Source of the DNA: Flavobacteriales bacterium
Lineage (GTDB): Bacteria; Bacteroidota; Bacteroidia; Flavobacteriales; UA16
Direction of reading: 5' to 3'
Length of the DNA: 24,801 nucleotides
NCBI GenBank assembly: GCA_028141885.1
Contig: JAOIQU010000022.1
Span: 1-24,801 of the forward strand
The translations under genes were made by a program, and so were the position numbers. Below the pieces are notes generated by a model. It worked only from the letters and a program-made list of their open reading frames with translations. It was not told the DNA's origin and searched no databases. Below are positions 6,166-14,444 of this stretch, in pieces (the stretch's first letter is position 1; the number at the start of each line of letters is the position of its first letter).

Positions 6166-7343
6166 AATTAGCCAAACAACGCGTCTTTGCCGCGTGTGTT
6201 GCCCTGGTGGTGGCCTGTGCGGCTTTTGCTCCGGCCGCCCCGAAGCTCGTTGTGGTCCTCGACGCTGGGCACGGTGGCAAGGACCCTGGCAATCTGGGGA
6301 CCGGACGTTACACCCAAACCGAAAAAGACGTCACCCTCGACGTGACCTTGCAATTGGGTAGCTACATCGAAGAAAACCTCCCAGAAGTCAAGGTGCTTTA
6401 CACCAGAAAAGACGACAGCTTCCCAGCCCTTCGAGACCGCGTTCGCATGGCCAATGAGGCCCAAGCAGACTTGTTCATCTCCATCCATTGCGACGCCTTC
6501 GACGGCCCTGGCCCCAAAGGCTCCAGCACGTACGTGATGGGCATGCACAAATCGGAAGAGAGCCTTCGCGTGGCCATGAGGGAAAACGCATCTATGTTCA
6601 AGGAAGAAGGCTACGAACAGAACTACGATGGATTCGACCCCAACGACCCAGACACGTACATCGCGTTGTCGTTGCGTCAGAACGTGAACTTGGACGCCAG
6701 CTTGACGTTGGGTGCCGCCATCCAGAAACAATTCAAAGAGCGGGTGGGACGACGAGATCGCGGGGTCAAACAAGCGGGATTCTATGTCATCTCTTACACC
6801 ACCATGCCCAGCACCTTGGTGGAATTGGGGTTCCTGACCAATCCGGAAGAAGAAGATTTCCTACACTCAGAAATGGGCAAGTCTTACCTCGCCTCGGCCA
6901 TTTACAGAGCTTTCCGGGACACCTACCTCGCTGCACGTGCGACGGAAGGCTCCCACCCCCCATCCCAGGACGCTTCCCTCGACTCCTCCTTGGACGCCGC
7001 TTCCGAAGGCACTCTGACCCAAGACGAAACACCGGAGCTTCCCGCTTCCGAGGAGAGTGATGAAAGCCCTGCAGTGTGGTTTGGGGTTCAAATTTTGACC
7101 ACAAATCAAGAGTTGTCGGCAGATTCCCCACAGTTGCGTGGACACTCGGAGGCCAAACCTTACATTCGTCATGGAATGCACAAGTACATCCTTGGCCAAC
7201 ATGCTACCCCAGACGAGGCTCACCTCGCCAAGACCGCACTGAGGGCGGAAGGCTTCGAGGATGCGTTTGTGGTGGCTTTTCAAGGAGAGAGCCAAATCCC
7301 CATGTCTGAAGCCCGAAAACGCTTGAACCTCCCGTCGCAGTGA
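6150..7343 (+). CDS. N-acetylmuramoyl-L-alanine amidase (Amidase_3) with SPOR-like C-terminus
   Basis: The protein is a zinc amidase that cleaves the amide bond between MurNAc and L-Ala in peptidoglycan. Starting at the ATG at 6150 gives 397 residues with a clear signal peptide (RVFAACVALVVACAAFAPAA). The Amidase_3 domain spans about 32-262. Zinc ligands are His41 (DAGHGG), Glu58 (TQTEKD) and His113 (SIHCDA); the catalytic Glu225 is in VELGFLTN. An insert around 125-180 rich in Asp and Asn (NYDGFDPNDPDTY) is typical of Bacteroidota members. An acidic, Ser-rich linker (264-310) leads to a terminal module (WFGVQILTT ... HKYILGQ ... AEGFEDAFVVAF) that reads like a SPOR domain, which binds denuded glycan at the septum. 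The stop overlaps the next start (GTGA). A TTG at 6138 is a weaker start. Confidence 0.93.
   Translation: MKQRPKLAKQRVFAACVALVVACAAFAPAAPKLVVVLDAGHGGKDPGNLGTGRYTQTEKDVTLDVTLQLGSYIEENLPEVKVLYTRKDDSFPALRDRVRMANEAQADLFISIHCDAFDGPGPKGSSTYVMGMHKSEESLRVAMRENASMFKEEGYEQNYDGFDPNDPDTYIALSLRQNVNLDASLTLGAAIQKQFKERVGRRDRGVKQAGFYVISYTTMPSTLVELGFLTNPEEEDFLHSEMGKSYLASAIYRAFRDTYLAARATEGSHPPSQDASLDSSLDAASEGTLTQDETPELPASEESDESPAVWFGVQILTTNQELSADSPQLRGHSEAKPYIRHGMHKYILGQHATPDEAHLAKTALRAEGFEDAFVVAFQGESQIPMSEARKRLNLPSQ
6163..6170 (-). promoter_or_regulatory. Bacteroidota-type -7 box (TAATTTTG) for the CsgG/LPP20 operon
   Basis: Minus-strand 6170-6163 reads TAATTTTG, an exact TAnnTTTG match. It covers the TTG codon at 6165 that gives the longest reading of the CsgG-like gene, so if this is the promoter that codon is not transcribed as a start. 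It lies inside the amidase signal-peptide region. Confidence 0.4.
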
Positions 7344-8398
7344 ACAAACTCCGACCAGAATTCAAGATTGGCATCCTCGTCGTGACGGGGCTTGTTTTGT
7401 TGGTCATCGGGGTGAACTACCTCAAGGGGTTCAACCTTTTTGCCCGGTCCAATTCGTACTACGCGGTCTATGACAACGTCTCCGGCTTGGCTGTCAGCAA
7501 TCCCGTCATCATCAATGGCTACAAGGTCGGCCAAGTCCGTCGCATTGAATTCCTCAAAGGCGGGCAAGGAGAGCTGCTCGTTGAATTCGTGGTGGAACAT
7601 CCCAACCTGTACTTCCCACTGAATTCTGTGGCGATGATCCACAGTTCAGACCTCTTGGGCACCAAGGCCATCCGCATTGACCGGGGAGACAGCCCCACGC
7701 TTGCCATGCCAGGCGACACCATTCTTGACAACGTCGAGGACGACATTGCGGCGCAGGTGGCCAAGCAAATTGAGCCCCTTCAGCGCAAAACCACGGACCT
7801 CATCAAAAGTGTGGAACGCGTCATTGTGGACATCGAAAGTGTCTTCAGTGAAGAAAACACAAGTCGGTTGCCAGCCCTGCTGAGCAGCGCACAGCAGATG
7901 GTGCAGTCGCTGGAAAACACCGCTGCGAATCTCGACAGCACGGTTGCGGAGAACAGAACAAGCTTCAACCAAGTGATGTCGAACGTCGCATCGCTCAGCG
8001 CCTCGCTGGAATCGACCAGCGGGGATTTGACCAACGCCATTCAAAACTTCTCGACGTTGAGCGACACGTTGTCGCGCATCGAGTTCGCCCAAACCATGGC
8101 CAAGGCCAACCAAGCACTCGAGGACGTCGGCGCCATCACACGCAAAATCGCTTCTGGAGAAGGCACCCTGGGGAAGCTGCTGGTGAGCGACAGCCTCCAC
8201 GACGGATTGGTCGCGACCAACATCGAGCTGCAGCTGTTGTTGGACGACCTGCAAATGCATCCCTGGAAATACGTGCAGGTCAACTTGATTGGTCGCAAAC
8301 AGAAGTCTGAATTCTCAAAGAAGGACCTGCAACGCCTCCGTGCAATCATTGAGGACGAACTTGAAACCCAAAACAACGGTTCCTCTTCCAACGACTAA
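7340..8398 (+). CDS. MlaD/MCE-domain lipid-transport protein
   Basis: This 352-residue protein has one N-terminal membrane span (about 9-27, IGILVVTGLVLLVIGVNYL) and a periplasmic MCE domain (about 38-118) with YAVYDNVSGLAVSNPVIING, GYKVGQV and SSDLLGTKAIRI. A long helical region follows (about 135-270, with repeated Ser/Leu/Asn heptad-like units such as SLSASLESTSGDL). MCE proteins form hexameric rings that bind phospholipids and pass them between inner and outer membrane, usually with an ABC transporter (MlaE/MlaF). No ABC genes are present here, so partners would be elsewhere. The GTG start at 7340 overlaps the amidase stop by four bases. The helix-rich C-terminus could build a needle or coiled-coil, as in other MCE proteins. 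Confidence 0.9.
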   Translation: MNKLRPEFKIGILVVTGLVLLVIGVNYLKGFNLFARSNSYYAVYDNVSGLAVSNPVIINGYKVGQVRRIEFLKGGQGELLVEFVVEHPNLYFPLNSVAMIHSSDLLGTKAIRIDRGDSPTLAMPGDTILDNVEDDIAAQVAKQIEPLQRKTTDLIKSVERVIVDIESVFSEENTSRLPALLSSAQQMVQSLENTAANLDSTVAENRTSFNQVMSNVASLSASLESTSGDLTNAIQNFSTLSDTLSRIEFAQTMAKANQALEDVGAITRKIASGEGTLGKLLVSDSLHDGLVATNIELQLLLDDLQMHPWKYVQVNLIGRKQKSEFSKKDLQRLRAIIEDELETQNNGSSSND

Positions 8399-8401
8399 GG
8401 C

Positions 8402-9724
8402 ATGCTCGCACAACTCTTTTTCGCCGTTTGTGTTGCCGTCGGGGCAGGCTTGTTCGCCCGACGGGTTGCGTTCATTCGCAAGAACATCCTGATGGGTCAG
8501 GCCGTGGATCGATCGGACCGCGCGGCTGACCGATGGAAAGTGATGGCTCGAGTGGCCCTCGGACAAGGAAAAATGGTGACGCGTCCCGTCGCTGGGATCA
8601 TGCACATTCTCATCTACGTCGGGTTTGTCGTCATCAACATTGAGTTGCTGGAGATCGTGATCGACGGACTCTTCGGCACCCACCGCGCCTTCGCTGGACT
8701 CGGCAGATTGTACAACGCGCTGATTGGAACGTTTGAGGTGCTCGCCGCCCTGGTGGTGCTGGCATGCGTGGTGTTTTTTGTGCGTCGCAACGGGATGGCT
8801 TTGGCGCGTTTCAAGTCGCCTGAGATGGGGGGCTGGCCCACCCTGGATGCCAACCTCATTTTGATTGCCGAGGTGCTGCTGATGTTTGCGTTCCTGAGCA
8901 TGAACGCGGCCGACAGCATTGCGCAAGGACGCGGATTGGATCACTACATCGTGGCCGGTGCCTTCCCAGTGAGTCAATTTTTGGTTCCGCTTTACGAAGG
9001 GCTGTCTAACGCCGGTGTGGTGGGTGTGGAACGAGGGATGTGGTGGTTTCACATTTTGGGCATCCTCGCCTTCTTGGTCTACGTCACTTACTCCAAACAC
9101 TTCCACATCCTGCTGGCTTTTCCCAACACGTACTACAGCGATTTGACGGAGCAAGGCGCCATGGACAACATGGCCGCGGTGAAGAAGGAAGTGGACTTGA
9201 TGATGGACCCCAATGCGGATCCGTTTGCGGCGCCTGCACCTGATACCGACGCGGCGCCCGTGAAGTTTGGGGCCAAGGACGCGCCCGACCTCAGTTGGAA
9301 ACAGCTCATGGAGGCGTACACCTGCACCGAGTGCGGCCGCTGCACGAGCGAATGCCCCGCCAACCAAACGGGCAAGCTCCTCTCTCCTCGCAAGATCATG
9401 ATGGACACCCGCGACCGCATCGAGGAAATCGGGAAGCATCGTGACGCCAACGGCGGCGCTTGGGAAGGCGATGGCAAAACGTTGCTCGGGAGCTACATCA
9501 CCGAAGAAGAACTTTGGGCGTGTACGTCTTGTCAAGCATGCGTGCAAGCCTGTCCCGTCAACATCTCCCCCATGGGCATTGTGCTTGACATGCGTCGCAG
9601 CCTGATCATGGAGGACAGCAAGTCGCCGGAGTCCATCACGACCATGTTCAACAACATTGAAAACAACGGCGCGCCTTGGGCTTTCCCTGCGACAAGTCGT
9701 GGCGATTGGACGAACGAATCCTGA
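8402..9724 (+). CDS. Membrane-bound Fe-S oxidoreductase (heterodisulfide-reductase-like)
   Basis: The 440-residue protein has about five or six membrane spans in its first 240 residues (near 1-20, 64-85, 108-127, 150-168, 186-204, 214-232). His at 68, 217, 233 and 235 could bind heme b, as in NarI/HdrE-type subunits. A hydrophilic part carries two 4Fe-4S motifs: Cys308, 311, 314, 318 in CTECGRCTSECP and Cys374, 377, 380, 384 in CTSCQACVQACP. It probably passes electrons between a quinone pool and the CCG protein encoded next (start 3 bases after this stop). Such fused cytochrome b/ferredoxin proteins sit beside a CCG-domain protein in many Bacteroidota. The true electron donor and acceptor are not known. 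It begins 3 bases after mlaD. Confidence 0.88.
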   Translation: MLAQLFFAVCVAVGAGLFARRVAFIRKNILMGQAVDRSDRAADRWKVMARVALGQGKMVTRPVAGIMHILIYVGFVVINIELLEIVIDGLFGTHRAFAGLGRLYNALIGTFEVLAALVVLACVVFFVRRNGMALARFKSPEMGGWPTLDANLILIAEVLLMFAFLSMNAADSIAQGRGLDHYIVAGAFPVSQFLVPLYEGLSNAGVVGVERGMWWFHILGILAFLVYVTYSKHFHILLAFPNTYYSDLTEQGAMDNMAAVKKEVDLMMDPNADPFAAPAPDTDAAPVKFGAKDAPDLSWKQLMEAYTCTECGRCTSECPANQTGKLLSPRKIMMDTRDRIEEIGKHRDANGGAWEGDGKTLLGSYITEEELWACTSCQACVQACPVNISPMGIVLDMRRSLIMEDSKSPESITTMFNNIENNGAPWAFPATSRGDWTNES

Positions 9725-9727
9725 ATC

Positions 9728-10531
9728 ATGAGCACTTTTCAAGTCCCGACGTTGGCGGAAATGACCGCCCAAGGCCAAGCCCCGGAAGTGTTGTTTTGGG
9801 TGGGGTGTGCAGGAAGCTTTGACGACCGTGCCAAGCGCATCACCAAAGCCATTGCCCGCATCCTTCACCACTGCGAGGTGCCGTTTGCAGTCCTCGGCGC
9901 CGAAGAAAGCTGCACAGGCGATCCCGCCAAGCGTGCCGGAAACGAGTTCCTATTCCAAATGCAGGCCGCACAGAACATTGCGGTGCTCAACGGTTACGAA
10001 GTGAAACGCATCATCACAGGCTGCCCCCACTGCTTCAACGTGCTCAAAAACGAATACCCCGAGCTGGGCGGCAACTACGAGGTGATGCACCACACGCAAT
10101 TCATCCGGGACCTTATCGACCAAGGCCGACTCAAGGTGGCGGACGGCAACCCCTTCAAAGGACGCCGCATCACCTTCCACGACCCGTGCTACCTCGGGCG
10201 AGGCAACGGAGAATACGCGGCGCCACGTGACGTCCTGTCCACCCTCGACGCCGAGCTCGTTGAAATGCGCCGTTGCAAAAAGAACGGCCTGTGCTGCGGC
10301 GCGGGCGGCGCACAGATGTTCAAGGAAGCCGAGAAGGGCAACCGCGAAGTCAACCACGAACGCACGGACGACGTGCTCGATGTCAATCCCGCAATCGTCG
10401 CCACGGGTTGTCCATTCTGCAACACCATGATGACGGACGGCGTGAAGAACGCTGAGCGCGAGTCGTCCATCGACGTGAAAGACATTGCCGAGCTCATCGC
10501 AGAAGCAGCCGACCTCCTCCCCACTGCCTGA
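9728..10531 (+). CDS. CCG-domain Fe-S protein (HdrB/LutA-like)
   Basis: This 267-residue soluble protein has two cysteine-rich modules of the CCG type found in HdrB, GlpC and LutA. Module one: Cys27 (WVGCAGS), Cys62 (ESCTGDPAKR), Cys99/102 (GCPHC). Module two: Cys154 (HDPCYLGR), Cys189-190 (GLCCGAGG), Cys228/231 (GCPFC). In HdrB such sites hold unusual non-cubane 4Fe-4S clusters used in disulfide or quinone chemistry. Module one has a single Cys where module two has Cys-Cys, which is common in this subfamily. Together with the preceding membrane Fe-S protein it likely forms a two-subunit oxidoreductase. Its final codons form one arm of a perfect 8-bp hairpin at 10525-10546. Confidence 0.88.
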   Translation: MSTFQVPTLAEMTAQGQAPEVLFWVGCAGSFDDRAKRITKAIARILHHCEVPFAVLGAEESCTGDPAKRAGNEFLFQMQAAQNIAVLNGYEVKRIITGCPHCFNVLKNEYPELGGNYEVMHHTQFIRDLIDQGRLKVADGNPFKGRRITFHDPCYLGRGNGEYAAPRDVLSTLDAELVEMRRCKKNGLCCGAGGAQMFKEAEKGNREVNHERTDDVLDVNPAIVATGCPFCNTMMTDGVKNAERESSIDVKDIAELIAEAADLLPTA

Positions 10532-10546
10532 ATTCACATTCAGGCA
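10525..10546 (+). other. Perfect 8-bp inverted repeat spanning the CCG-gene stop codon
   Basis: TGCCTGAA (10525-10532) and TTCAGGCA (10539-10546) pair perfectly around a six-base loop. The TGA stop (10529-10531) is in the left arm. No T-run follows, so it is unlikely to be an intrinsic terminator. It could protect mRNA ends or partly separate fabG expression from the upstream genes. Confidence 0.55.
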
Positions 10547-10595
10547 CACCCCATTGACAGACCTCTCATTGAACCAACACCAAGATTTCAACCCC

Positions 10596-11342
10596 ATGCT
10601 ACTCGAAGGAAAAGTGGCCATCGTGACAGGAGCGTCACGAGGCATCGGAAAAGCCATTGCTGAACAGTTCATTGCCCAAGGCGCCAAAGTCGCGTTCACC
10701 TACCGCAGCTCTGCGGAAGCAGCGGCCGCATTGGAAAAAGAGTTGAGCGCTAGCGGAGGCACTGTCAAGGGGTTCCAGTCAGATGCGGCGAGCATGACAG
10801 ATGCCGAGCGTTTGGTCGGCGAGGTGGTCGAGGCGTTTGGAACGGTGGACATTGTTATCAACAATGCAGGCATCACGGACGACACCCTGCTGATGCGCAT
10901 GACTGAAGAGCAATGGGACCGCGTCATCAGGGTGAACCTCAAGAGCTGCTTCAACCTGACAAAGGCCGTCATGCGCACCATGCTCAAGGCACGTTCAGGC
11001 TCCATCGTCAACATCAGTTCTGTGGTTGGCGTCCAGGGCAATGTGGGCCAAGCCAACTACGCCGCATCCAAAGCAGGCATCCTCGGCTTCACCAAATCGG
11101 TGGCGCTTGAACTCGGCAGCCGCAACATCCGGTGCAACGCCATTGCCCCTGGATTCATCGAGACCGAAATGACTGCCAAGCTTGACGAAGACACCGTTCA
11201 AGGGTGGCGCGACGCCATTCCGCTGAAGCGCGGAGGCACGCCTGAAGATGTGGCCAACCTCTGTGTCTTTTTGGCCAGCGACATGAGCGCTTACATCACA
11301 GGCCAAACCCTCAACGTCGACGGCGGCATGATCACCGCCTGA
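10596..11342 (+). CDS. fabG: 3-oxoacyl-[acyl-carrier-protein] reductase FabG
   Basis: The enzyme reduces 3-oxoacyl-ACP with NADPH in the fatty-acid elongation cycle. The ATG at 10596 gives 248 residues, the usual FabG length, and begins MLLEGKVAIVTGASRGIGKA with the TGxxxGIG cofactor-binding loop at 11-18. Further marks are NNAGIT (89-94), the structural Asn114 in VNLKSCFN, catalytic Ser142 in NISSVVG, Tyr155 and Lys159 in YAASKAG, and the C-terminal GQTLNVDGGM. The frame is open further upstream (to 10485), but that stretch overlaps the CCG gene and carries no family similarity. It sits 64 bases after the CCG gene, the widest gap in the plus-strand unit. A generic short-chain dehydrogenase is possible, but the motif set is FabG-like throughout. 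Confidence 0.93.
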   Translation: MLLEGKVAIVTGASRGIGKAIAEQFIAQGAKVAFTYRSSAEAAAALEKELSASGGTVKGFQSDAASMTDAERLVGEVVEAFGTVDIVINNAGITDDTLLMRMTEEQWDRVIRVNLKSCFNLTKAVMRTMLKARSGSIVNISSVVGVQGNVGQANYAASKAGILGFTKSVALELGSRNIRCNAIAPGFIETEMTAKLDEDTVQGWRDAIPLKRGGTPEDVANLCVFLASDMSAYITGQTLNVDGGMITA

Positions 11343-11371
11343 TCACCCACTGAACACCTCGCAACGTCGTC

Positions 11372-13501
11372 ATGGACGCCTCCAACCTGATTGTGCAAGC
11401 TGAACCATGGCAATGGTTGGCCCTGTCTGGCGTGGCGTTGGGCCTGACGGCCTTGCTTTACGGCTGGGGAACGCAGCGACCGACGCCGACCTGGCTTCTG
11501 GCCCTATTGAGGCTGGGAGTGCTGGGCATTTTGGGCTTCCTTTTGCTCAACCCGATGCTGCGAAGCACCACAGAAACGCGGGAAGCTCCCGTGTTGCCAA
11601 TTCTGGTGGACGGCACGTCGTCCCAGTGGCTGGGTCCCGACAGCACCGTGCGAAGAGATGCCTTGAACACACTGGTTGCAGACTTGCCCAACTGGGGTGC
11701 CGATGCAGACTGGAAGGTGGAGTTGTTCCGCTTTGACCGGAAGGTTCAACGTTTGTCCGAGGACAATTGGTCGCCCGACGGCAAGCGCACGGATTTGGGC
11801 TCTGCATTTGAGTCGATTCGCGACCGGTTTGTGCATCGCAATGTCCCCGCGGTGGTCGTGGTCACCGACGGGCGGACCAACCGTGGTCCCAATCCCGAAT
11901 TCACCGCGGAACGTCTTGGTGTGCCCCACCTCTTCGTGGGCACGGGAGACACCGCTGCGGTGGCCGACCTCGAATTGTCCACGTTGCGGACCAACGACGT
12001 CGCCTACCTCGGCAATGCCTTCCCCGTGGAAGTGACGGCCCAAGCACGTGGCGCAGAGGGCGTGCCCTTGGTATTGAAGCTGACGTCTGGGAGCACCACC
12101 TTGGCAACTACCACTTGGGTGCCTCAAAACAACCTGAGCAGCACGCAATGGACCGTGCAACTCGACGCAGACAAGGCTGGCCCCATGCCGCTGTCCGCCT
12201 CCATTGCCCCCCTTGAAACTTGGGGGAAGACTGAAGTCACATTGCGCAACAACACCAACAGCGCGACGATTGAAGTGCTGGAAAGCAGGCGTCAAATTTT
12301 GATGGTTGCCCAAGCCCCCCATCCCGATTTGGCGGCGTTGCGCTTGGCGATGGAGACCAATGCGCAACAAGAGACGGCTGTGCTTTGGGCAGACGAACTC
12401 TCAGAAGTCACGCCCCTTCCTGACCACGACGTCCTCTTGTTGCATCACGTCGACCCCTCCGCCCTTCCTCAGGGGATGCTCGACATGGCCATGTCGACAC
12501 GGGCGCTCTGGTTCCTTGGCGCAGCTTCGACAGCATGGAACCGATGGCCCGTTGATGTCATCGGCTTCCAGCACGACGCTGAACCCTTGGTAACCGAAGC
12601 GCAAGGCCAAACCGCGGATGCATTTGAGCCCTTCCCCCTGCCCCCTGAATTGGGCCGCATGACCGCCTTGTGGCCTCCTCTTGCTTGCCCCACTGGAGAT
12701 TACCAAACCACCCCGTCGCTTGTGTCAGCCCTCAAGCAACGCGTGGGTCCTGTGAGCACCGAATGGCCTTTGTGGTCGGTCCGTGAGGGCACTCGGCAAA
12801 GGGTGGCGGTCACTTTGGGTGAGGGCCTGTGGCGATGGCGCATGCAAGATTTGGTCCGCCACGATGGCCAAAGCCAAGCGTTCGACGATTTGGTCAATCG
12901 CACGGTGCAATACCTCAGCAGCCGAGACGACATCCAACGCCTTCGTGTGGACATGCCTGAGCGGTTGGACGAAGACATCCGTTGTCAGCCTGTTGCGGAA
13001 GTCTATGACGTGTCGTTGTCCCCCACCCTGGAAGCCGAAGTGACCCTTGAACTGACTCCGCTCAACGGACCAAGCACAACCCATCGTTTTGTCGAACAAC
13101 CCCAAAGTCAGCGATTCGAACTGGACCTTGGGACGTTGCTGCCTGGCATCTACAATTGGGTGGCCACAAGCACCCAATCGGGCAAAAACTTGTCTCAAAG
13201 AGGCACCTTGATTGTGAATGCGGTGCAAGCCGAAGCCAGCTTGGCGCCCGCCAACCATGGCCTGCTCCGCAGACTGGCAGACAACACCGAAGGCGCTTTC
13301 CTAGGCACCCTCGGCGCTCCAGGCGACGTTGGGGCACTGAAGGAAGCTTGGGGTGCGTTTGGCCGATCCGTGAACGCCCAGGATGTCGTGCACACCTCGA
13401 CGGAACGCTTGCCATTGCATGCCCAAATTTGGTTGCTCCTCGTGATGCTTGGGTTGCTCACTTCGGAATGGGCCATTCGCCGCTTGGGCGGCGGTCGATG
13501 A
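11372..13501 (+). CDS. Large membrane protein with degenerate von Willebrand A-like domain
   Basis: This 709-residue protein has two N-terminal membrane spans (about 14-31 and 42-59) and one at the C-terminus (about 682-699), so the bulk should face the periplasm. After the second span, LPILVDGTSSQW gives a D-x-T-x-S variant of the VWA metal site, followed by TDLGSAFESI and VVVVTDGRTNRGPN, matching the later VWA strands. The middle region (about 205-300) is beta-rich, Ig-like. A segment starting RRQILMVAQAPHPDLAALRLAM resembles the glutamine-amidotransferase-like domain of related large Bat/VWA membrane proteins. The protein resembles conserved Bacteroidota membrane proteins seen near fabG. 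It lies 29 bases after fabG and 33 before the SPFH gene. No function is known to me. Confidence 0.8.
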   Translation: MDASNLIVQAEPWQWLALSGVALGLTALLYGWGTQRPTPTWLLALLRLGVLGILGFLLLNPMLRSTTETREAPVLPILVDGTSSQWLGPDSTVRRDALNTLVADLPNWGADADWKVELFRFDRKVQRLSEDNWSPDGKRTDLGSAFESIRDRFVHRNVPAVVVVTDGRTNRGPNPEFTAERLGVPHLFVGTGDTAAVADLELSTLRTNDVAYLGNAFPVEVTAQARGAEGVPLVLKLTSGSTTLATTTWVPQNNLSSTQWTVQLDADKAGPMPLSASIAPLETWGKTEVTLRNNTNSATIEVLESRRQILMVAQAPHPDLAALRLAMETNAQQETAVLWADELSEVTPLPDHDVLLLHHVDPSALPQGMLDMAMSTRALWFLGAASTAWNRWPVDVIGFQHDAEPLVTEAQGQTADAFEPFPLPPELGRMTALWPPLACPTGDYQTTPSLVSALKQRVGPVSTEWPLWSVREGTRQRVAVTLGEGLWRWRMQDLVRHDGQSQAFDDLVNRTVQYLSSRDDIQRLRVDMPERLDEDIRCQPVAEVYDVSLSPTLEAEVTLELTPLNGPSTTHRFVEQPQSQRFELDLGTLLPGIYNWVATSTQSGKNLSQRGTLIVNAVQAEASLAPANHGLLRRLADNTEGAFLGTLGAPGDVGALKEAWGAFGRSVNAQDVVHTSTERLPLHAQIWLLLVMLGLLTSEWAIRRLGGGR

Positions 13502-13534
13502 GCGATTCCGGCTCGGGGCAATTATCTTGGTCGC

Positions 13535-14374
13535 ATGAACATGTCTGCTTCCCCTGAAGACCGCCGAAGATTGCGCGGCATTTTGTTTGCCTTGGTCGTT
13601 TTGCTCCCGGTCTTCATGCTCTGGGGCTCCTTGACCGTGACTGTCCCCTCCGGACATGCGGGTTTGACCTTCCACACGTTTGGAGAAGGGGTCGACCCCA
13701 ACGAGGCACCTTTGAAAAGCGGCTTTCACTTCAAGGCACCGTGGAACAAGGTGTACGAATACGAAATCCGTCAAACGGAGCAAATGGAAGCGCTGGAGGT
13801 GCTCAGTTCCAACTTGCTCAAGATCAACATGGACATGACCGTGTTCACACAGCCCCAGTACGAGAATTTGGGCCGCCTGGAGATCGAGCGTGGACGGAAC
13901 TACGAGGAAAAGGTGATTCGCCCTGCCATGCGTTCTGTCGCGCGTGAGGTCATTGCCAAATACCTTCCAGAGGAGTTCAACACGACCAAGCGCGAGCAGA
14001 TCCAATTGGAAATCAAAAACCAACTGGCGAACAAATTGGCTGAAAACTACATCCAGCTCAACGACGTCTTGATCCGCAACATCCAACTCCCCACCACGCT
14101 TGAACAAGCCATTGAGCGGAAGCTGCAGCAAGAACAAGAGTCCTTGGAATACGAGTTTCGCCTCGAAAAGGCCCAAAAAGAAGCCGACCGCCTTCGGATC
14201 GAAGCGGCGGGCATCCGCGACTTTGAAGAAATCATTTCAAAAGGGTTGAGCGACAAACTCCTCAAATGGAAAGGCATCGAGGCCACCAAGGAAATTGCAA
14301 AAAGCAACAACACCAAGATTGTCGTCGTCGGAGGCGGAGACGACGGGTTGCCCCTCATCTTGGGCGACAACTGA
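13535..14374 (+). CDS. SPFH/prohibitin family membrane protein
   Basis: The 279-residue protein has a short basic N-terminus, one membrane span (about 16-36), and an SPFH domain (about 37-200) with VPSGHAGLTFHTFGEG, LKSGFHFKAPW and NYEEKVIRPAMRSVAREVIAKY. A charged coiled-coil follows (about 190-235, RKLQQEQESLEYEFRLEKA). Prohibitin-like proteins form ring or cage assemblies at membranes and often hold FtsH-type proteases; ftsH is in the facing operon 3.2 kb away. The ATG at 13535 is followed by a second ATG two codons later (13541), either of which could serve. It is the last gene of the plus-strand unit and is followed by a hairpin with A- and T-runs. Family is certain; role is inferred. 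Confidence 0.9.
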   Translation: MNMSASPEDRRRLRGILFALVVLLPVFMLWGSLTVTVPSGHAGLTFHTFGEGVDPNEAPLKSGFHFKAPWNKVYEYEIRQTEQMEALEVLSSNLLKINMDMTVFTQPQYENLGRLEIERGRNYEEKVIRPAMRSVAREVIAKYLPEEFNTTKREQIQLEIKNQLANKLAENYIQLNDVLIRNIQLPTTLEQAIERKLQQEQESLEYEFRLEKAQKEADRLRIEAAGIRDFEEIISKGLSDKLLKWKGIEATKEIAKSNNTKIVVVGGGDDGLPLILGDN

Positions 14375-14392
14375 GTTGAGCCCCAGTCAATA

Positions 14393-14428
14393 CACAAAAA
14401 AGGCGCCATATGAGGCGTCTTTTTTGTG
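14393..14428. terminator. Bidirectional intrinsic terminator between the SPFH gene and rpmB
   Basis: CACAAAAAAGGCGCC (14393-14407) pairs with GGCGTCTTTTTTGTG (14414-14428) around ATATGA, with one G-T wobble. A6 and T6 lie symmetrically in the stem, so a U-run is made in either direction. It ends the plus-strand unit 18 bases after the SPFH stop and can also stop readthrough from rpmB. Confidence 0.82.
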
Positions 14429-14444
14429 GCCTCATGTTTCCCAA

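Noticed and set aside
8315..9871. 518-codon open frame on the minus strand opposite the membrane Fe-S gene
   Set aside because: His- and Arg-rich product with no recognisable family motif; the plus strand carries two 4Fe-4S motifs. It is a composition shadow.
10553..10558. TTGACA resembling a sigma-70 -35 element before fabG
   Set aside because: No TATAAT-like partner at suitable spacing, and Bacteroidota use a different consensus.
10485..10595. Upstream extension of fabG in frame
   Set aside because: It overlaps the CCG gene, and FabG proteins begin at the MLLEGKVAIVTG segment, matching the ATG at 10596.
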